Positions 22,147 to 33,111 of a stretch of 64,000 nt of DNA are shown piece by piece; position 1 is the first letter of the stretch; each line of letters starts with the position of its first letter. The translations under genes were made by a program, and so were the position numbers. A model generated the notes under the pieces. It searched no databases, was not told where the DNA came from, and saw only the letters and a program-made list of their open reading frames with translations. This stretch comes from Fistulifera solaris (taxonomy: Eukaryota > Bacillariophyta > Bacillariophyceae > Naviculales > Stauroneidaceae), in NCBI GenBank assembly GCA_030295235.1, contig AP026127.1:312501-376500 (forward strand), written 5' to 3'.

Positions 22147-25100
22147 TCAAGCATAATAATGAGGGGAACTGACCACGTCCTCCAGCGCCTCGAGTTGCTC
22201 TTGGGTGAACACCCGGCGTTGCCATTCCCAATTGTCCGACATGTGCGTGCGTTTGTATTCGGCACAGCATTTCTTGACCGTGTCTCGGACACCCAACGGA
22301 GCATTGCGCTCAAACGAGTGTTTGGAGATGGCCGCAATGGCCACCGGAACAAAGGGAACCGTTTCGTACGGCTGCGACAGGATGGCGGCGCACAGAAAAT
22401 AGACCGCGTTTTGTTGATTGCGGGCTCGTTTCATTTCATTGGCTTTTCCTTGTTCGTCCAGTGATTCAAACGAGATCTTGGGTGCTCCCTTTTTCGCTCT
22501 TTTAATGATGCTCTTGGATGCCAGAGCCGCATATTTGTCGACTAGTACAGCCACGTCAGCCTCATTCATGGATGCCAGAATTCCCGTAAGCGCCGCCATG
22601 GCTGCCGACGAAACTTCCCTTCGATCATCCGCCAACAAATCTGTCACAATCTTCATCGTGCGGGTGCTTTGCTCCTCCGAAAACAGAAATTTGTGGGCTC
22701 CCTGGAAGCAGCGGATGAAGTTGGCACTGGCGTGACGAATTTGCCATTTGTCGTGTTGGCGAGCCGCATCGACCGCATCGAGTACGCGGTCAAAGTCTTG
22801 ATTACGGCCGTACGAAATCACCGACGTAACGCTCACTTCGGCGATCGCAAAGCGGAAAACTTTCACAACTTCCGCTTCGAGTGCCCGCTTTGCTGCGTTT
22901 TCCTCGCTGGTATCGTTTAAATCGGCCGCATCATCTTCGATAGATGATCTTAACGCTTCAAAAGCCATAGGCAATAGCGGAATGACATAGTCGGAATACT
23001 CGAACTTGGCTTCCCCGAGGTTAACGCAATAGGAGATAAAGCGGCGCGCGGTACTTAAAGCATTCTGTCTATCTTGAAACGACCATCCTTCGCTTGACCT
23101 CAAAGAAGCCAATTTGTCGACAATGATAGAACCAGGATCCCTCTGCTTTGTCGTTACGTCAGCTGGTCCATCTGTCCTCGTAAAGTAAGTCAAACGGTTT
23201 GCAGAACGAGAAGCATCCACTCGAGCCTGTTTCCGGTGACAGTAGCAAATACGAAAAAGGCAGCGTGCTATGTGATCACGGCACGTATCAAATGGATGAC
23301 CAAGAGCGGAGGTGAGTTTTGGAAGCAGTTTTTCAATGACTAGGTCCCACGAATTTTCGAGATCAGTCGCTGATAAATCTACATCCATTGCAGACAGATC
23401 TGTAAGTTGTGAAGAGTACCACGAGGATGCGCTCAAAGATCCGTCGATTTCGCTGTCGTCCATCTCAATCAGAACGGATGACAGCAAATACAGCCATTTT
23501 GATTGTATAGTAAAACCCTCTGTTCCAGCAGTCGTAATGGAAAGTGCTATTCCTTCCAAATCTAGACCTGTCTGAGGCTCCCATAGGGTGGACAGGATTT
23601 TATCAACAAGCCACTCAGTCAGAACGATAAATGAACCCGTATTTGCAAACTGCAATGCGTAGCGCAGTGCATCAAAGTACGCTGCTGACAGCACAAAGGG
23701 TATTTTTGCAACAACATCATCAAGATACGGCAAAAGTAGAGACACCCATTGCGTCCTGTTGTCCCCAGGAGATCTCACAATGTAACCACAGATGCCAGCG
23801 AAAACTTCCGCTGATGTTACTTGCTGATTCTTCTGGTCTTCGTTCGGAGGCGCTTCGACCATTTCTTTTGCTGCTTGGAGAAGGCCCTTGACTGCTTCTG
23901 CCGCTATGTCTTTGTTTACTGCCGCCAAGACGCTCTCAACTAATTGTGAGTGAGACACCTTAAAAGATCCCATACTTTGACTTGTTCGCTGAAAAGGAAA
24001 CAGATTTTTCAAAGCAACATTGCGCGAAGCATCTCGAAGAATGTCTTCAACACCAGCTGACCATTGCGCATCATATCCACCTGCAACACTTGTGTCTTCT
24101 CGGTGATCGAAAACCAATGCTTGTCCAAATGCTCTAATAAAACTTTCCGAAGACAACTTTTCTGAAAGTATCCGAGCGTCCGCTTGATGACTTTTGCCTG
24201 CTATTGAAACAAGTCGGCCAAGCAATCCTAAAGCCACGCGTTGAAGCGGCTGAGCGGTTTCCGTTTCAACGATTCGAAAGCATGTATCCCAGGTGCGTGT
24301 ATATTGTTCATTGACAAAGCTGCTTCGCTGATCCTCGTCCACCAATGTCAAAAGAAACCACCCACCTAACAGTAGCTTGCGCCAGTGTACGGCCACCGAT
24401 TCGGCGTCACCATTGGTGCCTTCTACTTTCTTCTCCGCCAATATATCGTTAGCGAACGACATGCTTTTCAAATAGGCATCTTTGTCTGCATCTGTTACTC
24501 GAGGCAAATAGTAAATCTTGGAGCGGTAAGGCGAAAAGACCACTTGTAAATAGTGAACAATTTTCTGAACTTCTTCAGCTGGTAAAAGTGATACCAGTCT
24601 ATCTGTACCACATATGGTCTGGGCGAGTTGTAATCTCATAGATTCAGTTGCAAGAAGTTGTTTCAACGACCGGCCTAAAGCAAGAATAGAACACACTCCT
24701 TTTATAGCCTCCGCCAGTCTCTTTCGTTTTCCTTGGTTGTTCACCTTGCTGACTAGCATCGAACATGATGGAAATCCGAATTTACCATTCAGCTGCGCAT
24801 CATTTAACGAGATTGCCGTCAATAGGCGAGGTACTCGTGAGGCCACCAACCACGCAAACCTTGTCACAGCATAGTCCATGACGCCAACTGCAGAAGCCCT
24901 AACCTGCGTATTGGAATGACAGCAAAGGGCACATAAGCCGTCCACAATTCCTTCGTACGTGTCCAGGGTCTATTGCCCGACAAACACAATAGATCTTCCA
25001 AGTACTGTAGCGTTTCGGGCAAAGAATTCTTCATACTGAACAAAATGGAACGAGGACTCGAACAAGACCGGTGACTGCGACGCAACCTCCTCGGAACTTC

Positions 25101-28100
25101 AAAGCTAGCATTTCTTTGTAGCGAATCGTGGTAGAGTTGGACTCTTCCAACCAAGAGGCGGCGCGGAATTGTCTTACCCGCATCTTCACCGTCCTTATAG
25201 AAAACGGCGCCGTCATCGTTGTACAGGGAAGCAAATTGGAGTATTTTTCCAATCTGATCGACGTGTGCTGATAGCAAAAAGTCCGCCGCAAGCTGTTTTT
25301 GTGCTTTCCATATCGTCTTCGCTTCTTGCGACCGAAACGAAGCGCCCCGACGGGTCAAAAGTAGAAGAGCTATCAGGCACGTTTCTTTACACACTTTTGG
25401 ATCGGAAGCTATTACAGGCAGACTCTTTTGTACACCTCATCAGGAAGTGTTTGAACTGCATCCGGAAAGAACGTATCACAAGCGAGGACAGCTGACAGTA
25501 CGACCAAAAGGATGATATTCGTACTCGAATAGAAAGAATAGATTTTCTGATTGTATCTGTAGCTTCTGCGAGTAAACGATGGCAAGCTTCTTCGTATGGC
25601 ACAAATTCATCCGTTTTGTTCTCTGACGGATCATTATCCAGTAACAGACTCGCCCCACCTCGAATACAATAGCGCACAACTCGTAGACATCGTCTCACGT
25701 CATTGACCTCGATCATGTTGAGCAACGCACTGCGTCTTTCGCCATTCACCCCCTGGCCAGAATTACTGCAAAGAACATCCAGACGATTCAAAACGTTCTT
25801 CTTCAAGAGCTCATGTGCGAAATCCACACACATTTTGTCGGGAACATACCAGGACACCATGTCCCCGTTCAGCTGCGCTGATCTCCCGAGAGAGCGTGTA
25901 CCTTCATCAGTCGAAAAAGCTCGCGGGCAACAATCGGAGGATATGGGGTATGACTCGGAGAGAGTAGACAGGGTATGCCGAAGCAGCTTGCAGCCTGTCT
26001 TAAATAAATGACGGTCAGGCGACGCTAACGCAAAATCAATTGCTGCCGTGATGCGGTCACGATGACGTGAAACGCCAGGACCAGCCAACCGAACAGCGCC
26101 AGCTAAGCAACGAATTCGATACACGAGGGTTTTTGTTGAATGGCGAGGCAACTCATCAGTCAGCACTTCAATGAGAGAATCAAGACCGGGACTCGAGGTT
26201 TTGTGCGAATTGATATCTTTTCGTGCGGCAGCCACAGCTTGACAAAGAAGGGAAGCATCTTTTGCCGCAGCAGGATGAGACTCGTCCTGTAAGAAATTAC
26301 AAACGGTTCGCGTGGCAATGCTATGAACTTCATAATCCATGGCAGCAAATAACTGCATCAATGTCTCTTTCAAAACCCTCGAATAATTTCTTGCCGTGTG
26401 TACATCTGCAGATGAATGACGAGACGCAACACCCGATGTGGTCTTGGCAGTCTTCTCTCTTTCACCAGATGCACGCAACAAACCGAAAACTCGATCAAGG
26501 AACTCCAGTGCCCAGTCACTCATCGCCGACATTGCCTCTGTCACGACCAAATCATGGAGGTCTTCTCCCTCCGCCGCCAAACCTTGTTTCATAAGAGACG
26601 ATTCGGGTAAATTGGCAATGGCTTTCATGTACTCCGGACTTTTCCGTGTCGTCTCTAACACCATGTGCAGGTCCTTTCCCATGCAAAACGTTCCCGCGCA
26701 CAAAGCACTGCCGTCCAACGTCGGCCACTGTTCCGGACTACCACCGACCGGCACCCACGAAGTCAAGGAACGATAAAAAATAAGCGTCCGCAATGTCTTG
26801 TTTTGATCATTCACGTCGATTCCGGCCAAACTCAACCGCAAAATCGACGGAAGGCGCATCAACAGTGTCCCACTGCGCAACGCGGGATGCACCAGTCTCG
26901 TCAACGCCGACAACGCCGACGGCGCCTGATGACTCAAGTTGACAGCCGAAATATCCAACGCCCGCATGGCGAAATCCACAAAGGCCGGAGTCGTATGATC
27001 CGGATCCAGTTGCACCAAATACAGCATGGAAGCTTCTCCAGCTCGTCCGACGTGACCATTTTTGCTGTACATGGCTTGTTGACACAACGGCAGCAGCGTA
27101 TGCATCAAAAGAACCATTTCATGGGGCGGTATCGGCTGACATAAATTCGGCTGCAGCTGCAAGTACGCGGCGGCCACCGAAGGATGCTGCCGTGCCACAC
27201 TTTGCAATCCCACCGAAGACCCCACCCGGGCACACAATTCGTAACACAAATAGTGCAGAAAGGCACCCAACGTGAACGTCCAGGATCCCAAATTGCTTGG
27301 ATGGAAATACGGTGTGACATAATACAAAAACCGCAACACATCGTGCGTTCCGGCCGATAGGTTCGAGTCGTCGGTCATGCCGGACCCCAACCCGGCAATC
27401 AACAATTTGGCCACCTTGGCGACAAAATCAATGCCTTCTTCGTACGACGAGGACGCCCCAACAAAGACTTTTAATTTGGGAGGACACGATCGCGATCGTG
27501 GATTGGAAACATGCGGAAAGGACTTGTCCATGGCGGTCCCACCAATGGGCAATTGCAACCAGTATTGGGCATTCGTCAACAACCGTTGTCGCAGCTGCGT
27601 CCAGTCGTACGTGTCATGGACAAATTTGCGGGCCCGACAAAATAGGGCCAACCACAAGAATTCAAATTCCGGACAGCGATCAATGTTCGTCCAACATTCC
27701 CACCAGAGCGGCAAGACGCGATGGTAGTAGGACGCCGAACACCGGGACGGATGAAACAAGTACAGCAAAATGCTCGCGCGATAACACGCGTGCGTATGCG
27801 AATGAAACAAGGCATCCGTTTGGACCATACTCCACACGGCTTCGGCGGCTGCATCCAAAGGAGTCCCCGGAATCAATCCTTGATCAAAGAAATGACGCGA
27901 CGAACGAATGAGTTGCACGGTCCGGCGCAAGACGGTCGCTTGCCGGGACGACGCATCGACCGGGACACTGGCGTGACACTTTTCATCCAAGTATGGTGCC
28001 GTTCGTAATAAGAGTCGCAGAAGGACTTTCCAATGGACAATGAGGAGGGATCTTGACTGTGTTTCATCGTCTGTGTAGAGGGATAGATTGGACACTTTCC

Positions 28101-28688
28101 GTAACGGTCCCTTGTTGGACAGTAAATTGATCAAGACGGCCAATAAGGCTTCCCGCGCCGGTGACGGCAACGCAAAAGGTCGTTGCAATTCCTGCTGCAA
28201 TCCCCGACTATCTTTTGCTGTTCCTGCAAAATCTTCCCGATTGTCTTCGTTGAAAGAATACACATAACCCACGGTTTCATAATGCAATTGCACGGTCGGT
28301 TGATCCGAAATGGTACACGTAACTAGCTTCAGTAAGTGCAAAATCATTTGACACAATTCTGCGGTGGTCCAACGACCACTGTATTTGAGATTTTCGACCG
28401 TCGTGAATTGTGCTTGCAATCGCAAACACTGACGAATCACCGCTTGCAGCGTTTCTTTCGAGTCCAGTGCGTGTGGATTTTCGTCTTCGTCGTCGTCCAC
28501 AACATCATCGTCTTCTTCTATCACCGTGGTCCCTTCAAACAAACGCTCCTTCAATTCTATGCTCAACACGGATTCCACGAATTTGCGGGCTTTCATCGCC
28601 GCATACGTTGTCACAAACGGTATCCCTTGATCATCGAAATGATGTGGGGAAGATTGCTTTGATACGCGTGAATCATCGGGGGCGGCAT
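22147..28688 (-). CDS. PSME4: Proteasome activator PA200/BLM10
   Basis: HEAT-repeat proteasome activator of about 2,180 residues that caps the 20S core and promotes ATP-independent degradation, in the nucleus in yeast and animals. Length agrees with the family (yeast Blm10 about 2,140). Evidence: HEAT-like helical repeats throughout, the middle region DGLCALCCHSNTQVRASAVG, the C-terminal region QLEALEDVVSSPHYYA, whose last three residues YYA are the HbYX-type tail that opens the core gate. Start ATG at 28688 (MPPP) after bridging the GGGGG at 28678-28682; otherwise the first ATG in the main frame is 28596. Further breaks: about 25555-25570, the TTTT at 25426-25429 and the GGG at 24966-24968. 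No introns seen. The gene is divergent from the RUS gene. Confidence 0.85.
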
Positions 28689-29097
28689 TTTGCTTTTCTG
28701 TTTTCTTCACTTATCAATAACTGGAACGGATGAAAGACTATATGTTCGAAAGCAACAATAACAAAGGATTGTCCTTGGGATGTTGTGGCTTCGGATGCAA
28801 TAAAAGTAATAGAGAGACATCTGCCGTCCGCCTTCAAAGGAACCCGGAAGAAAGAAGCACGAGGATGTCGGATGTCGTTCGACTGAAAAAAGTAATGTAC
28901 TAAATGTTGTAGAGTCAGGATGCGATGCGACATATGACGTTGAAAAACGGTGCGACAGATGACCTTTCTGTGACATCATCAGGATGGGAACGAAAAAATG
29001 GAAACACGAAAAAAAGTGACATGAATGAGACGATCTTCTTTTCCATAAAACAATCATAAAGGTTCCATAAAAACCAGCAATCATCCAAAAAGAAAAG
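28689..29097. other. Divergent promoter region
   Basis: Between PSME4 (minus) and the RUS gene (plus). AT-rich, with A-runs at 28996 and 29013. No gene and no defined motif. Confidence 0.35.
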
Positions 29098-30399
29098 ATG
29101 CGAACGACATCACGAATTGTAATGTTTCTATTCCTTCTACTCGGCCATGTTTCTTGTTTGGCCAGTAGCCATTTCGTGGTCGTTTCGACCAACAAGAATG
29201 GGGGACACGAAACCGTGTACGCGTTGGATTCTGCTGCCAAGCGATCGACGCCACCACCACCCACGTTGCGATCCAAGTTCCGGGCCGTCTTTTTTACCGA
29301 CGGGTCCCACACCACCCGGTTATCTTTCGTTTAGCGCACTCAATGCCTTGCAAGATTTATCGACGCAATTGCGGGGCGTTTTGGCGACCCAACGGATTTT
29401 GGAAGGCTTGGGCGTCGGTCGGGCCGATGCGACGGCCACGTCGGCCATCTTGAATTTTTGGTCCGCGATGGATGTGGCATGTTCGCCACTTTGGTGTTTA
29501 CCGCCACGGCCGCTTCGAAATTTGCCGGTGACGTCAAGCGATGGCGCTTGCTCGCGGATATTATGGTCGATATTGGAATCACGCTCGAAATACTCGCGGC
29601 GCAAGTGCCGCCCCAATTCTTTCTGCTACTATTGTCATTGGGCAATATGTGCAAGGCGGTTTGTGGTGTCGCCGCCGGAGCGTGTGGTGGGACCATCAAT
29701 TTGCATTGGGCCAGCTGCGGCAGTGACATTGCCGACATTCAAGCCAAATTCGGGGCCCAACATGCCGTCACGGCCAGTGTCGGATTGATGGTCGCGGCCT
29801 TGACGACGCAATCGTTGGCACATGTTCCCATGCGGCAATTGTGGACCGGGTACTGGATTTTGACGGTGTTGCACATTTGGATCAATCGCAAATGTATGCG
29901 CATGATGGCTTTTAAAGGACTCAATACGGTGCGCTTGCGACTGTTACTGAAACATTACCGACTAGAAAGTAACCGACCACTGCCCACTCCGCAACAAATG
30001 GCGCAAACCGAACCACTCTTGTTTCTTCCCACACGACAGACAGTCCCTGCCATTGAATACGGTGTCTCCTTCCATCATGTTGCCCATAAAATGGGTCATG
30101 AAGAAGTGGCGTTGCGCCAAATACTGCAACAGGCGAAACGACCCTACTGGATTTTTGTCGCACAGCCGCAGTGTATTATGGTCGTGCTCCAAAAGGAATA
30201 TCACCGACCGACCAAGCCAAAGCGTATTTTCATGCTACCTTGCTGGCAAAAGATAAAAGAAGACAAGGACTTGGAGGACCGTGAGGTGGATGTACAATGG
30301 AACCATTTTTCCCAGCAATGTGTTCAAGCCGGCTGGGATCTAACGAAAACGGAGTTGCAGACACACGGCTATCACATTGAAATACAGGCAGCGAAATAA
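29098..30399 (+). CDS. RUS / DUF647 family protein
   Basis: Homologue of ROOT UV-B SENSITIVE proteins, which in plants act in vitamin B6-linked UV-B signalling and auxin transport. Start ATG at 29098. An N-terminal hydrophobic segment (VMFLFLLLGHVSCLASS) fits a signal peptide. Family motifs in order: LPTGPTPPGYLSFSALNALQ, LRGVLATQRILEGLGVG, a VRDGCGMFATLVF block, KRWRLLADIMVDIG, and LGNMCKAVCGVAAGACGG. Two breaks separate the frames: TTTTTT at 29290-29295 (one T too many) and TTTTT at 29455-29459 (one T too few). The last 50 residues (EDREVDVQW..., CVQAGWDL, HIEIQAAK) recur as a fossil at 31237-31397. Intronless, about 430 residues. Confidence 0.82.
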
Positions 30400-30484
30400 T
30401 GTGACATAGTATGTAAAGTAAGCAGAATAAATAAAGACTCCGTACATCATTACTACACACATCATTTTGAGCTTTTGATATCAT

Positions 30485-30958
30485 TCAACCGTTCAAGGGC
30501 AGCGACTCGGCCCCCGCGGGTCGATCCCCCAGTTTATCGTCCATCACGGCCAAAACGAGCGCAAGGACGGTCCCAGCACAAAAGATGTACATCTCCACCA
30601 TGTCGGCATGACATCCCAATGTATCCATTTCCTTCCCCACCGAAGTCCAAACGATCATATCAAGGAGCAGAAAGATCGTCATGAGGACCAGGTTGGGGAT
30701 GCGATATCCGCCGATCAGAACGTAGCAGAAAAATCCCAACGAGAATCCGTACCCGACCCTCACCGTAGCAATCGCCATGGGATTGTCTTTCCCGCCAATA
30801 CCCGCCAATAAACATTCGTCGTAAGGATAGACGATTGACCCGGCAGCCAAGAGGATAAAAAAGGAGACCAACAAATAGAGTAAGATGACCGAAATCTTGC
30901 CCGCGATGGTCTTGGTGTCTGCCCAGGCCTGTTGAATGTCAGGTATCGGATTCCACAT
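30485..30958 (-). CDS. Four-helix membrane protein, tandem copy 1
   Basis: 157 residues, uninterrupted, ATG at 30958 (MWNPIPDIQQAW). Four predicted membrane helices: about 22-46 (ISVILLYLLVSFFILLAAGS), 66-86, 88-110 and 122-142. The family signature is an N-terminal W-x-P-x-P-D/H-x-[QR]-x-A-W, a first loop with C-L-x-[AS]-[GM]-G-G-x-[DK]-N, and a C-terminal D-[DE]-K-L-G-[DE]-R followed by GAE[SA]LPLN. No known family comes to mind. Same strand as copies 2 and 3, and convergent with the RUS gene, only 85 nt from its stop. Confidence 0.8.
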   Translation of the reverse strand: MWNPIPDIQQAWADTKTIAGKISVILLYLLVSFFILLAAGSIVYPYDECLLAGIGGKDNPMAIATVRVGYGFSLGFFCYVLIGGYRIPNLVLMTIFLLLDMIVWTSVGKEMDTLGCHADMVEMYIFCAGTVLALVLAVMDDKLGDRPAGAESLPLNG

Positions 30959-31080
30959 GCTACGAAAAGACTATTGGTCGTCAAAAGAGGAGATGAAACG
31001 CTTGCTTCAAAAAAGTAATGAAAAGATATTGTTGGCACCGCAGTCAACCCTATTTTTGTTCTTTTTCCTTTGGCCAAGCG

Positions 31081-31126
31081 AGATACGAAGAACAGAGTGT
31101 CCGACGGGTACGTGTCTATACGTAAG
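31081..31126 (-). promoter_or_regulatory. Conserved upstream block of copies 1 and 2
   Basis: The segment GTGTCCGACGGGTACGTGTC and neighbours (31081-31126), about 125-170 nt upstream of copy 1, recurs at 32054-32096 upstream of copy 2 at a similar distance. It lies in duplicated DNA, so conservation may be shared ancestry, but it outlasts the rest of the spacer. Confidence 0.4.
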
Positions 31127-31236
31127 ATTTGTATTGTATCGTTTTGTATAGCTATTTGTACGCAGCGTTTCCAAACACTAGTTTCTTTTCTTGAAACAAA
31201 AGCACATTGAAACATTCAAGCACGCAACAGAGAATA

Positions 31237-31397
31237 AAGCAAGAAAGGACCGCGAGGTGGATGTGCTATGGAAGAATTTTGCCAACCAATGTGTCCAAGC
31301 CGGCTGGGATCTCGGAGTTACAGACGCATGGGTATCACATTGAAATACAGGCAGCGAAATCATGAGATGTGAAGTAGTAGTAAGCTGAATAAATAAA
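31237..31397 (+). pseudogene. Fossil of the RUS gene 3' end
   Basis: About 160 nt homologous to the end of the RUS gene plus its 3' untranslated region (30272-30434): GACCG[TC]GAGGTGGATGT, AAGCCGGCTGGGATCT, TATCACATTGAAATACAGGC and AATAAATAAA are shared. It has lost frame after QAGWDL and has no start. It lies 65 nt from the 3' end of copy 2, as the RUS gene lies beside copy 1, so the duplicated unit was RUS 3' end plus membrane-protein gene. Confidence 0.85.
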
Positions 31398-31461
31398 TGC
31401 ACAATTACTTCACATTATCACTTTCCATAGTTTCATTGAGGCTTGACGCCATACTCTCCTT

Positions 31462-31937
31462 TTACACATTCAAGGGCAACGATTCGGCCCCCGCGTTTCG
31501 ATCCCCCAGTTTGTCATCCAGGAGGGCCAGAACGAGCGCGAGGACTGCCCCAGCACAAAAGACGTACAGGCCCACCATGTCGTCGTGACATCCCAATTGA
31601 TCCATTTCCTTTGCCACGGAAGTCCAAATAATCATGTCGGCCAACAAAAGACCGCCACCATGATCACGTTGAAGATTCGGTATCCGCCCACCAGAGCATA
31701 AATGAAAAACCCGACCGAAAATACGTACGCCGCCCTCACGGCAGCGACCGCAATGGGATTGTCATTCCCGCCGATGCCCGCCATCAAACATTCCTGGTAA
31801 GGGAAGAAAATTGACCAGCTAGCGGACAGCATGAAATACAAGACCAACAAATAGAATAAGATGACAGAAATCTTACCCCCGATGGTCTTGGTGTTCACCC
31901 ACGCCTGTTGAATATCAGGTACCGGAGTCCACATCAT
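31462..31937 (-). CDS. Four-helix membrane protein, tandem copy 2
   Basis: Paralogue of copies 1 and 3, closest to copy 1. Start at 31937 or the adjacent ATG 31934 (MWTPVPDIQQAW). Helices as in copy 1. The frame breaks at the AAAA of 31646-31649, where one more base (GTCTTTTT for GTCTTTT on the coding strand) continues VFLLADMIIWTSVAKEM exactly as in copy 1; the tail DDKLGDRNAGAESLPLN is intact. I infer an assembly indel, but a real recent pseudogene is possible here because a second copy could cover the function. Confidence 0.65.
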
Positions 31938-32053
31938 AATGCAAGGCTAATTAGTAAAAGAGGAGATGGAACGTTGTCTCAAAGGTGTATAACGAAAAGA
32001 TCTCGTTGGCATCAGTCCACCCCTTTTGTTCTTCATCGTTGATTATTGACCAA

Positions 32054-32096
32054 GAGATACCAAGCACAGTGTCCGAGTGGTACGTGTCTATACGAC
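32054..32096 (-). promoter_or_regulatory. Second copy of the conserved upstream block
   Basis: Matches 31081-31126 (GTGTCCGAGTGGTACGTGTC core), about 120-160 nt upstream of copy 2. Confidence 0.4.
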
Positions 32097-32269
32097 ATAT
32101 AGAAACGTACAGTTCTCTACGGTTCTGTACGCCAGGCTTCGACACAAGAGTTTTTTTAGTTGAAACACAACCATCCGTGAGCTTGAAACACTAGGTGCAC
32201 ACAACATAGAATTATGATTTACTGGTACACCACAGATCGCTTTATTGACACAGAAATATTACGTTACTT

Positions 32270-32740
32270 TTAAGTATTCAGGGGAAGTGCCTCAGCACCT
32301 CGAGGTCGCTCCCCCAGCTTCTCATCGATCATGGCCAGAATCAGCGCCAGGATTGCCCAGACCGAGTAGCCGTACAAACCCAGCATATCTTGGCATCCAC
32401 TTTTCGCCAAATCATGGGCCGCCTTCGACCAGACCATCAAGACCAATAACACGAAAACGGTCACCATGGCAATGTTCTTGACTTTATAGCCACCCACATC
32501 GGCGTAGGCAAAGAATCCCAACGTGAAGACAAAGCCACTTCGGACGGTGGCGAGAGCAATCGAGTTGTCGTAACCGCCCATGGAGGACATCAGACAGTGA
32601 CGGGGGTAGAAAATGAACCAGGCCGAAGTCAGAATGAAGTACCAAATCAGAGAATAGAACAAGATCAAAGACATCTTGCCCCAAATGGTCTTGGTCTCCG
32701 ACCAGGCATGTCGAGCGTGAGGACCAGGATTCCAAATCAT
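32270..32740 (-). CDS. Four-helix membrane protein, tandem copy 3
   Basis: 156 residues, uninterrupted. Start ATG 32740 (MIWNPGPHARHAW). The most diverged of the three: helix 1 SLILFYSLIWYFILTSAWF, first loop CLMSSMGGYDN, and the tail DEKLGERPRGAEALPLN. The upstream sequence shares GAGATG, an ACG/GCG and CTCAAA pattern with copies 1 and 2, but no RUS fossil is seen in the 332 nt between copies 2 and 3, so this duplication was older or had different ends. Function unknown. Confidence 0.78.
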   Translation of the reverse strand: MIWNPGPHARHAWSETKTIWGKMSLILFYSLIWYFILTSAWFIFYPRHCLMSSMGGYDNSIALATVRSGFVFTLGFFAYADVGGYKVKNIAMVTVFVLLVLMVWSKAAHDLAKSGCQDMLGLYGYSVWAILALILAMIDEKLGERPRGAEALPLNT

Positions 32741-33111
32741 GATGAGCAACGCTATTGCAAAAATTATGGGTCGAACTGTCAGCCTTGTTGAGATGCGCGT
32801 GCTGGCTCAAAGCAGAAAATAGACGCTTTTGGCAATGTTCTCATGTTTCTTGCTTCAAAAGATGAGAAGGGTGTCACAGAAAATCAACACTCGAGAATTC
32901 TTTGGCGTTACTTTTCTGGTTCACTTTTGCAGAACGCATTTGAGAAACAAGATGTCAAAGAAGAGGAAAAGCTGTCATGAATGTCACACCGTTTTCAACA
33001 ATACGTGTGTGAGTCTTGATGAGACATTCAAACAGTACTGTTGATCGAAGAGCTCAAATCCCGCATGAATTTATGAAAAAAAGCAAGTCTGCTTATTTGC
33101 CAATGCTCTGT
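32741..33111. other. Intergenic region
   Basis: 371 nt between copy 3 and the 3' end of the glycosyltransferase-like gene. No gene seen. Confidence 0.35.

Noticed and set aside
28707-29315. Open frame of 202 residues on the minus strand
   Set aside because: Antisense to the 5' end of the RUS gene and the spacer; no ATG-supported start and no domain.
31237-31397. An independent small gene between copies 1 and 2
   Set aside because: Homology to the RUS 3' end and 3' untranslated region, with loss of frame, explains it fully.
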